Assembly (NCBI GenBank): GCA_007116685.1
Contig: SKIC01000062.1
Span: forward strand, 1-8,177
From: Balneolales bacterium
GTDB taxonomy: Bacteria; Bacteroidota; Rhodothermia; Balneolales; Natronogracilivirgulaceae
Length of the DNA: 8,177 bases
Direction of reading: 5' to 3'
Position 1 is the stretch's first letter. Each line of letters starts with the position of its first letter. Below are positions 1 through 5,618 of the stretch, one piece after another. The notes below the pieces were generated by a model. The model was not told where the DNA came from. It saw only the letters and a program-made list of their open reading frames with translations, and did no database searches. Position numbers and translations under genes: made by a program.

Positions 1-183
1 TACTTATACGGCGGCGATAATGAAGGACAAGAGTTGGTTGATCACCTTAATAACTTCTGTAATCTCCTGGCTGAATCAGAAAATCATGACGTTGAACTGA
101 ACATTAAAGAAGGTGGACAGCATAACGAACACGCCTGGGGTGAAGCATTCCCGAACGCTTTACGCTGGTTATTTTTTGAATAG
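1..183 (+). CDS. Alpha/beta-hydrolase-fold esterase, C-terminal fragment
   Basis: The reading frame is open from the first base to a TAG at 181-183, giving the last 60 residues of a protein whose start lies outside the window. The fragment contains YLYGGDNEG near its beginning and ends with GGQHNEHAWGEAFPNALRWLFFE. A Gly-rich turn, then His followed by a W-x-x-x-FP-x-A-x-x-WLF tail, is typical of the putative esterase family (COG2819, enterobactin-esterase-like), where this His is the catalytic histidine of the Ser-Asp/Glu-His triad. The nucleophile region is not visible, so the substrate cannot be inferred. The stop lies 26 bp before the aminopeptidase start with no terminator between, so the two are probably co-transcribed. 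The family call rests on a short tail and is moderately sure. Confidence 0.72.
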   Translation, partial: YLYGGDNEGQELVDHLNNFCNLLAESENHDVELNIKEGGQHNEHAWGEAFPNALRWLFFE

Positions 184-209
184 GATATATAAAAACCTCA
201 ATTTAGATT

Positions 210-1667
210 ATGAAAACCCACTTAGTAAAAAATCTCGATGATATCCAAGGCGATGTTCTTCTTCCCGTTTCAGAGGAAATGAAGCCGTTAGCAGAACAGC
301 CAATTGCCAAGTCTCTATCCTTACATAACCAAACGCTGTTCTTAGATGATTTTGAGTCATCAGATAGCGAAGTTCGGACTTTATACACCGGCGAAAGACG
401 AATTATTCTGCTCAAACTTGGCAAAAACACAAATTCTGATGCGCTAATCAAAACATTCAGAAGATTTGCGAAGAAAAACGCTCCTCTCTTAAAAAACCTT
501 AGCTCTATAGTTTTTACCAGCCCAAGTATCGACTCAAAAACGCTACTTTCATCTGCCTTATGTGGTTTAAAAGTTGGCGAGTACGATGGAGGGCTCTACA
601 AGCAAAACCGTTCAGAGTCAAAAACCGATTTTGATTTGGGAATTTATATTGAAAATATCTCAGAGCAGGAACTCTCAGAGATTTGTATTAAAGCTGAGCA
701 TGTTGCAGAAGTTCAAATGCGGGTGATGGATTTAATGAATACTCCCGGGAATAGAAAATCGGCAGATACACTTGCCGATTGGGCTAATGAATCCGCAAAA
801 AAATGGGCTTACGAGGCAGACATCTTTGACCTTGGCTGGATAAAAGATAATGGCATGCTGGCTATTGAAGCCGTAAACCGTGGAAGCGAAACCCCTGCCA
901 AGTTTATCGTTTTGAGATATAAACCAGAGAATGTGGGGAATTGTCCTAAAGTTGGCTTAGTGGGTAAAGGTATCACTTACGATACCGGTGGGTTATCTAT
1001 TAAACCATCCGATAGCATGATTTACATGAAAAGTGATATGGGTGGCGCCGCAGCAGTTTTAGGAACGGTTGAGCTTGCTGCTCGTTTGGCTCTCCCTATT
1101 GAATTGGTAGCCGCAGTTCCAGTTACAGATAACCTCGTAGATGCTTTGGCAATCAAACCCGGTGATGTAATAGGCTCATACAGCGGCAAATCTATCGAAG
1201 TGCTAAATACCGATGCCGAAGGACGATTGATTCTCGCCGATGCCCTAAACTGGATGGCAAAACACGAAAATCCTGACCACATCATAGACTTGGCGACGCT
1301 CACAGGCGCGGCCGTTCGGAGTTTGGGTTACAGTGCCGCTGCTTTGATGGGAAATGATCAGACATTGCTTGATAGCTTAATTGCTGCAGGCGAAGAAAGT
1401 GGAGAGCGTGTATGGCCATTTCCTCTTTGGGATGAATATTTTGATGAACTAAAATCAGACGTAGCAGACCTCAGAAATATTGGGCTAAAGCCGATAGCGG
1501 GACAAATAATTGCCGGAAAATTCCTCGAGCAATTCATCGAAAATCACAAATCTTGGGCTCATATAGACATTGCGGGTACGGCCTTTGGTGATACCGAATT
1601 CGGAAGAAACAAAAATGCTACCGCTTACGGTGTACGACTCTTACTTCAGTACCTTGAAAATATTTAA
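210..1667 (+). CDS. pepA: Leucyl aminopeptidase, M17 family (cytosol aminopeptidase)
   Basis: A 485-residue protein of normal M17 length. The enzyme removes N-terminal residues from peptides using two metal ions and is normally a cytoplasmic hexamer. The N-terminal domain (about 1-160) is variable; the catalytic domain follows. The metal and catalytic residues are all present: K253 and D258 in GKGITYDTGG, K265 in SIKP, D276 in KSDMGG, and D335, E337 and R339 in the signature NTDAEGRL (333-340). The C-terminal AHIDIAGTAF (450-459) and GVRLLLQYL are also typical. No signal peptide is visible. The ATG at 210 is the first start after an upstream stop, but has no Shine-Dalgarno; the 26 bp gap suggests read-through transcription from the esterase. 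A role in peptide turnover is the default. Some PepA proteins also bind DNA (XerC/D recombination, carAB control), which cannot be judged here. The family is certain; the symbol is by homology. Confidence 0.95.
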   Translation: MKTHLVKNLDDIQGDVLLPVSEEMKPLAEQPIAKSLSLHNQTLFLDDFESSDSEVRTLYTGERRIILLKLGKNTNSDALIKTFRRFAKKNAPLLKNLSSIVFTSPSIDSKTLLSSALCGLKVGEYDGGLYKQNRSESKTDFDLGIYIENISEQELSEICIKAEHVAEVQMRVMDLMNTPGNRKSADTLADWANESAKKWAYEADIFDLGWIKDNGMLAIEAVNRGSETPAKFIVLRYKPENVGNCPKVGLVGKGITYDTGGLSIKPSDSMIYMKSDMGGAAAVLGTVELAARLALPIELVAAVPVTDNLVDALAIKPGDVIGSYSGKSIEVLNTDAEGRLILADALNWMAKHENPDHIIDLATLTGAAVRSLGYSAAALMGNDQTLLDSLIAAGEESGERVWPFPLWDEYFDELKSDVADLRNIGLKPIAGQIIAGKFLEQFIENHKSWAHIDIAGTAFGDTEFGRNKNATAYGVRLLLQYLENI

Positions 1668-1685
1668 TAATACAGCACTTGAAAA

Positions 1686-1705
1686 GTAATACAAAATGTA
1701 ATACA
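1686..1705. promoter_or_regulatory. Putative autoregulatory operator and promoter of the toxin-antitoxin pair
   Basis: The octamer GTAATACA occurs twice, at 1686-1693 and 1698-1705, exactly 12 bp apart; the second copy extends to TGTAATACA. GTA-A-TAC is a near-palindrome with a central A. Paired short palindromes about one helical turn apart are the usual binding pattern of ribbon-helix-helix antitoxins, which bind DNA as dimers of dimers and repress their own promoter. A possible promoter (CTTG at 1678-1681, then TACATTAA at 1702-1709 after 20 bp) would overlap the repeats, so binding would block transcription. The repeat is visible directly; binding and the promoter are inferred, and the promoter match is weak. 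Confidence 0.5.
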
Positions 1706-1736
1706 TTAAAGAGGTTTGTTAATTAATAGTAAAGTT

Positions 1737-1982
1737 ATGAAAACAGTACGCCTCAACGAAAAGTTAGAGAAAGAGCTCAAAAACCTTTCCATCCAAGAAA
1801 ATGTGTCTGAGAGCAACATCATTCGTGAAGCCCTCACTGAGTATATTTCCAAAAAAACCAACAAAAAGCCCTACAACATAGGCGAGCATCTTTTTGGAAA
1901 AGTAGGCTCCGGTGATAACAACCGCTCAACAACCTATAAAAGTAGATTAAAAACTCGTATCCGTGAAAAAACTGCTCGTTGA
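1737..1982 (+). CDS. vapB: Ribbon-helix-helix antitoxin, VapB/CopG type
   Basis: An 81-residue protein that should bind and neutralise the toxin encoded next to it and repress the shared promoter. Residues 1-40 form a ribbon-helix-helix domain: the beta strand MKTVRLNEKL, helix 1 EKELKNLSIQENV, then helix 2 SESNIIREALTEYISKK. The basic tail (about 50-81) with LFGKVGSGDNNRST is the kind of disordered segment that binds the PIN toxin's active-site groove; arginine-rich tails of this type are known to block PIN active sites. The ATG at 1737 was chosen over an in-frame TTG at 1716 because it places the DNA-contacting strand at the very N-terminus, as in the family. The stop overlaps the toxin start by 20 bp, so the two are translationally coupled. 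The module is confident; the exact subfamily is not. Confidence 0.85.
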   Translation: MKTVRLNEKLEKELKNLSIQENVSESNIIREALTEYISKKTNKKPYNIGEHLFGKVGSGDNNRSTTYKSRLKTRIREKTAR

Positions 1983-2379
1983 TGCAGGTCCGCTAATTGC
2001 GCTTTTCGATAAAAGTGACAGTTACCATAAACAGGCATTAGACCATTTTCGGATTTTGAATGAAATACCTGTTACCACCTGGCCGGTGATTACAGAAGTC
2101 TCCCACATGCTGGGCTTCCATATCGATGCGCAAACCGGCTTTCTGGAGTGGATAGATTTGGGTGGATTGGAGATTTTTTCATTATCAAGTCTGGATATCG
2201 CGAGAATACTCGAATTAACCCGCAAATACAGTAACGTACCAATGGATCTGGCTGATGCATCTATGGTTGTGGTTTCCGAACATCTGCAAACTCAACGCAT
2301 TCTATCGGTAGATACCGATTTCTATATTTTCAGTAATCGATTCAAAGATATGCTGATAAATGAGTTCGTAATCAGTTAA
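1963..2379 (+). CDS. vapC: PIN-domain ribonuclease toxin, VapC-like
   Basis: A 138-residue PIN-domain protein, the normal length for a VapC toxin. These are Mg2+-dependent RNases, often cutting tRNA or rRNA, that halt growth when the antitoxin is lost. The acidic active-site residues are in place: D7 in LLVDAGPLIALFD, E45 in VITEVSHML, D98 in PMDLADAS (D95 is just before it), and D117/D119 in ILSVDTDF. The gene therefore looks intact. The start is a GTG at 1963, inside the last codons of the antitoxin and with no Shine-Dalgarno, which favours translational coupling and keeps toxin output below antitoxin output. After the stop comes a run of eight T (2380-2387) behind a weak 5-6 bp stem, at best a poor terminator. 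The RNA target cannot be read from sequence. Confidence 0.9.
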   Translation: MKKLLVDAGPLIALFDKSDSYHKQALDHFRILNEIPVTTWPVITEVSHMLGFHIDAQTGFLEWIDLGGLEIFSLSSLDIARILELTRKYSNVPMDLADASMVVVSEHLQTQRILSVDTDFYIFSNRFKDMLINEFVIS

Positions 2380-2384
2380 TTTTT

Positions 2385-2420
2385 TTTGAGATATAATTTC
2401 CTGTTATTTCCTACCTTTTG
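2385..2420 (+). promoter_or_regulatory. Candidate promoter of the ATP-grasp/membrane operon
   Basis: The 83 bp between the toxin stop and the ATP-grasp start contain TTTG at 2385-2388 (end of a T-run) and TACCTTTTG at 2412-2420, separated by 23 bp. This is one base from the Bacteroidetes -33/-7 pattern TTTG / TAnnTTTG, at the long end of its known spacing. A perfect TATAAT at 2392-2397 is also present but lacks a recognisable -35 box 17 bp upstream. Either would drive the genes from 2463 onward. This is pattern matching only and the confidence is low. Confidence 0.35.
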
Positions 2421-2462
2421 CGAGATTATCAACAACCTTAGAACGTAAAATCATCCCTAGCT

Positions 2463-3674
2463 ATGGCCAATCTGACTTTTCTCTGCATATCATTCTACTT
2501 TAAAGGAGAAGAATTCTTACGCTCCTGCAAAGAAGCCGGAAATACTGTCTATTTATTGACCGCAAAAAAACTGGAAGACAAGCCATGGCCCAAAGAATCT
2601 GTTGATGAGTTCTTTTATATGGATGATGATTCTAATACTCCAGAGAATATTCACAACATTGTTAAAGGTGTTGCATGGCTAATGCAAGAGCGAAAAATAG
2701 ACGCTGTTGTTGCTCTGGATGATTTTGATGTTGAAAAGGCAGCCTCGGTGCGTGAAGAGCTTAGGATTCCTGGAATGGGACTAACGACTTCCCGTTATTT
2801 TCGTGATAAATTGGCGATGCGCATACAAGCAAGAGATGCCGGAATTCGAGTTCCTGCGTTCACATCTTTGTTCCATAACGAAGATATTAACCGCTTTACC
2901 GATGAGACTCCTACCCCATGGCTTCTAAAACCAAGGTCTGAAGCCTCTGCTACTGGAATAAAAAAAGTGCACAGCAAAGAAGAACTTTGGGAGCAAATCC
3001 ACAACCTGGGCGAACGGCGTTATGAGTATTTAGCAGAGCGATTCAGGCCCGGCGATGTCTATCACAGTGATTCGCTAACCTACAAAAACAAAGTAGCATT
3101 TTGCCTTTCCTCACGTTACCTAAATACTCCTTTTGAAGTTGCGCATGGAGAAGGAATATTCCGGTCAATGACATTGGATAGTAAATCAAAAGACGCAAAA
3201 ACTCTTGAGAAGCTGAATGCAAAAGTAATGAAGGCTTTTGGAATGCAATACAGTGCTTCTCACACCGAATTCATCAAATCACATGAAGATAGTGAATTTT
3301 ACTTTCTGGAGACTTCATCACGAGTGGGCGGGGCTCATTTAGCCGTGATGATTGAGGCGGCAACCGGAATAAACCTATGGGCTGAATGGGCAAAAATTGA
3401 AACTGCAGTAAGAAATGGTACAGAATGGAAGCTTCCAAATGCCCGTAAAGACTTTGCCGGTATTCTTATTTCCCTGGCTCGATTTGAGCATCCGGATATG
3501 AGCAAGTTTGATGTTCAAGAAATTGTCTGGAAAATGAATGAGCGATATCATGTCGGTTTTGTAGTAAAATCAGCCGACCAAAATAGAATAATTGAATTAC
3601 TGAATAATTATGCAGATTTGGTGTTTAAGGAGTATCATGCGGGTATGCCTTTAGGTGATAAACCATCTGCCTAA
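2463..3674 (+). CDS. ATP-grasp domain protein of unknown substrate
   Basis: A 403-residue soluble protein with the layout of carboxylate-amine ligases. Residues 1-105 look like a Rossmann-type preATP-grasp domain, opening with the hydrophobic strand NLTFLCIS and containing DAVVALDDFDVEKAA. Residues about 112-310 are the ATP-grasp fold: PWLLKPRSEASATGIKKV (152-169) is the nucleotide-binding strand and loop with K156 and R158, HTEFI supplies E269, and FLETSSRVGG (281-290) supplies E283 and R287. The Asn usual two residues after the last glutamate (E-x-N-x-R) is Ser285 here. Such enzymes activate a carboxylate as an acyl phosphate and join it to an amine, thiol or amino acid. No substrate can be named. 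The gene has no Shine-Dalgarno and is followed after 12 bp by a small membrane protein gene, so it appears to lead a three-gene operon. The fold is confident; the reaction is unknown. Confidence 0.8.
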   Translation: MANLTFLCISFYFKGEEFLRSCKEAGNTVYLLTAKKLEDKPWPKESVDEFFYMDDDSNTPENIHNIVKGVAWLMQERKIDAVVALDDFDVEKAASVREELRIPGMGLTTSRYFRDKLAMRIQARDAGIRVPAFTSLFHNEDINRFTDETPTPWLLKPRSEASATGIKKVHSKEELWEQIHNLGERRYEYLAERFRPGDVYHSDSLTYKNKVAFCLSSRYLNTPFEVAHGEGIFRSMTLDSKSKDAKTLEKLNAKVMKAFGMQYSASHTEFIKSHEDSEFYFLETSSRVGGAHLAVMIEAATGINLWAEWAKIETAVRNGTEWKLPNARKDFAGILISLARFEHPDMSKFDVQEIVWKMNERYHVGFVVKSADQNRIIELLNNYADLVFKEYHAGMPLGDKPSA

Positions 3675-3686
3675 CTAAATTTTTCC

Positions 3687-4154
3687 ATGTATCTGCAGAA
3701 AACTAAAAAGATATTTATTAGCGTTTTTGTGATTTACGCTATCCTTGTAGCCTCGCACGAAGGCGAATTTTGGCCATTCAGTATCTATCAAATGTTTTCC
3801 GAAGGTGGAAAGGATTGGTCTAAATCACTGTTATTAGATTTACCAGAGGAAGAATGTAGTATAGCCGCTTTTGAAAGTCTGGAAGAATTATCGGAATACG
3901 CAATTGCACTTATTCCTCATTCAGTAAGTCAAAGTGACCTCTCTAATTACGTAAAACGTGCCCGTTATTGGGATGACCCAACTATATCGGGATTGCAATC
4001 TTTGATATCAAATGTAATTGATGAAAATTCAGTCTGTCTTGTGAATATTCGAACAGGTTTGAGAGATAATATCATGGTTTCGGAAATTCGGCCACTTCTG
4101 TGGGTTAGTAAAGAAATGGTAGTACAATATCAGGAGCCTAGGTGGCAATTATGA
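3687..4154 (+). CDS. Small membrane-anchored protein, unknown function
   Basis: A 155-residue protein that I do not recognise as a named family. Basic residues (KTKK, 5-8) precede one hydrophobic segment at about 9-23 (IFISVFVIYAILVAS), which could be a signal anchor. Directly after it comes the aromatic motif FWPFSIYQMFS (28-38), and the rest (about 40-155) is acidic and soluble-looking with two cysteines (C57, C117). From memory, WPFS-x-Y-x-MFS-like motifs occur in uncharacterised proteins encoded next to HTTM-like membrane proteins; I cannot confirm this here. The positive-inside rule would put the C-terminal domain on the periplasmic side. The gene starts 12 bp after the ATP-grasp stop and its TGA overlaps the next ATG, so it is translated together with the multi-pass protein and probably partners it. 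Confidence 0.65.
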   Translation: MYLQKTKKIFISVFVIYAILVASHEGEFWPFSIYQMFSEGGKDWSKSLLLDLPEEECSIAAFESLEELSEYAIALIPHSVSQSDLSNYVKRARYWDDPTISGLQSLISNVIDENSVCLVNIRTGLRDNIMVSEIRPLLWVSKEMVVQYQEPRWQL

Positions 4155-5050
4155 ATAATTTGAATAGTTTCTTTTCAAGTTTTTTCACCCATGCTAATGA
4201 GCCGTCCTCAGGCTTGTACGCTCATTTCAAACTATTTGAAGCCTTTGTATACGGTGGTTTACTCTATTTCGTCTGGATATGGACGGGTATATTAACAGGA
4301 CACACTGAAGTTTTTCACGCCGGAGGCTTAGCTAACTACTTACCAGTTTCTTTTCTATTTGGATCAATTACGCCCTATCTGAATGCTTTACTAATTTCTG
4401 TGCTACTAGCTTGTGGTTACTTCCGATGGAAACCAAAAATCACGCTAAGTCTGGCACTTTTATTAATACACCTTCATTATGTGGCGCGATATTCTTTAGG
4501 AAAACTCCCACATGACACCGTATTTCTGGGAATGGCATTGATGGGATTTGTACTGGGTGTATGGTTTTTCGAAAAACCTGCCGAACGCATCAAATTTGTC
4601 TTTACATTTATCCTATTCTTCATGGGTTTCGGCTATACAATTTCAGGAATTGTTAAAATTATTGGCACCATGATTATTAGCCCTTGGTCAATTTGGGCTG
4701 ACGGCTATCACTTATGGATGTGGATAATTTCTCGTCAAACTTCTATGGTATCAGCAACAGGAATTTACTCACTGAATTTTCTCCAAGACTTAGCACTTCA
4801 AAGTTGGTTTCTGGCCACTGCCATGCTCAGTTATGGGCTTATTGCTGAGTTATGCGGCTTTCTGCTATGGTTTGACCGAACTCGATGGATTATTGCAACA
4901 GCACTCATAGGCTTACACTTGGGAATAGGAGTGGTGATGTCTTTATTTTTTGTACCATTCATTTTGCAAATCGTGGTAACGAGCTACAGGTGGGATTTAC
5001 CATTGAACAAACCACCACTCCCCTTTGAGTTTTTTAAAAAACTGACCTGA
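4151..5050 (+). CDS. Multi-pass membrane protein, HTTM/DoxX-like
   Basis: A 299-residue, strongly hydrophobic protein with about six to eight membrane segments: roughly 28-50, 66-90, 98-113, 122-140, 147-172, 215-240 and 245-277. The loop between the fifth and sixth contains SPWSIWADGYHLWMWI (177-192). Histidines lie inside or next to membrane segments (IHLHY 106-110, H121, H187, H256). The layout, W/H-rich loop and length resemble the horizontally transferred transmembrane (HTTM) / vitamin-K-carboxylase-like group or DoxX-like proteins, but no decisive motif is present. The ATG at 4151 is preferred to an in-frame GTG at 4142 because it makes an ATGA overlap with the upstream stop and has AGGTGG five bases before it, the only Shine-Dalgarno-like stretch in the window. 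The stop touches the stop of the opposing EVE gene. Membrane location is sure; the family is tentative. Confidence 0.7.
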   Translation: MNNLNSFFSSFFTHANEPSSGLYAHFKLFEAFVYGGLLYFVWIWTGILTGHTEVFHAGGLANYLPVSFLFGSITPYLNALLISVLLACGYFRWKPKITLSLALLLIHLHYVARYSLGKLPHDTVFLGMALMGFVLGVWFFEKPAERIKFVFTFILFFMGFGYTISGIVKIIGTMIISPWSIWADGYHLWMWIISRQTSMVSATGIYSLNFLQDLALQSWFLATAMLSYGLIAELCGFLLWFDRTRWIIATALIGLHLGIGVVMSLFFVPFILQIVVTSYRWDLPLNKPPLPFEFFKKLT

Positions 5051-5533
5051 TTATTTGGGATCAACTCCTGCGAGTTCGTGAACAATATTCCACTCTTGTT
5101 CTGTAACAGGCTGGATGGATAAACGTGCACCTTTGCGCAGTACCATCATGTCTTCCAGACCAGGAGTTTCCTGCAATGTATCACGGGTTACCGGTGGCTC
5201 AAACTTTTGAGTGAACTGTACATCCACCAAAAACCAGCGTGGTTTTTCCTCAGTAGCCTTTTCGTCGAAGTATTTTGAATCCGGATCAAATTGCGAAGGA
5301 TCGGGATAAGGTTCAGATGCCACATTCATAGTACCGGCAATTACCAAAGGGTTTACCCTTGAATGGTAAAATAAAACACCATCACCCACTTTCATTTGGT
5401 CTCGCATAAAATTGCGTGCCTGATAATTCCGCACGCCTTCCCAATACGTTGTTTGATTTTCTCTGCTCATCAAATCGTCAATACTGAACTCATAAGGTTC
5501 AGATTTCATTAACCAGTACTTTCTTTCAGACAT
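5051..5533 (-). CDS. EVE domain protein, THYN1-like
   Basis: A 160-residue protein consisting of a single EVE domain, a PUA-like fold thought to read modified bases in DNA or RNA. Family hallmarks are present in order: YWLMKSEP (6-13), TTYWEGVRNYQARN (28-41), GDGVLFYHS (50-58), the YPDPSQFDP segment (76-84) and KPRWFLVDV (97-105). The aromatic residues W31, Y56 and W100 are candidates for the base-binding pocket. Human THYN1 and bacterial homologues share this layout and length; EVE domains in other contexts sit next to restriction or modification genes, but no such gene is here and this stand-alone form is usually a housekeeping protein of unclear role. The gene converges on the membrane protein with adjacent stop codons and is divergent from the cyclase, 85 bp away. 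The ATG at 5531-5533 has no Shine-Dalgarno. Confidence 0.92.
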   Translation of the reverse strand: MSERKYWLMKSEPYEFSIDDLMSRENQTTYWEGVRNYQARNFMRDQMKVGDGVLFYHSRVNPLVIAGTMNVASEPYPDPSQFDPDSKYFDEKATEEKPRWFLVDVQFTQKFEPPVTRDTLQETPGLEDMMVLRKGARLSIQPVTEQEWNIVHELAGVDPK

Positions 5534-5544
5534 AAAATCGTTTT

Positions 5545-5574
5545 TTTGATTATCAGTTTATGAGTATATATGTG
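5545..5574 (+). promoter_or_regulatory. Candidate promoter of the cyclase gene
   Basis: The 85 bp between the divergent EVE and cyclase starts contain TTTG at 5545-5548 at the end of a seven-T run, followed after 18 bp by TATATGTG at 5567-5574. This differs by one base from the Bacteroidetes -7 element TAnnTTTG and has normal spacing, predicting a transcript start near 5581 and a leader of about 40 bases. The same stretch must also hold the EVE promoter on the other strand; no clear candidate was found. Pattern matching only. Confidence 0.35.
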
Positions 5575-5618
5575 GGTTGGAAAAATACCACAGAAATTAA
5601 AAGATATTACTTATAACC

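Noticed and set aside
203..451. Minus-strand open frame of 82 codons
   Set aside because: Lies fully opposite the aminopeptidase start region and its product has no recognisable feature.
1022..1303. Minus-strand open frame of 93 codons
   Set aside because: Opposite the most conserved part of the aminopeptidase; a shadow of that coding strand.
1716..1736. Longer antitoxin start at an in-frame TTG
   Set aside because: It would add seven residues before the DNA-contacting strand, unlike the family; the ATG at 1737 fits better.
2022..2225. Minus-strand open frame inside the toxin gene
   Set aside because: Opposite the PIN-domain gene, whose active-site residues show which strand is coding.
2352..2387. 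Possible terminator after the toxin gene (CTGAT / ATCAG stem followed by eight T)
   Set aside because: The stem is only 5-6 bp, AT-rich, with a 13-base loop inside the coding sequence; too weak to call.
2795..3004. Minus-strand open frame inside the ATP-grasp gene
   Set aside because: Opposite the nucleotide-binding region, no start context or motif of its own.
5051..5533. EVE protein as part of a restriction or phage-defence system
   Set aside because: It is a stand-alone THYN1-like protein with no nuclease, methyltransferase or helicase nearby.
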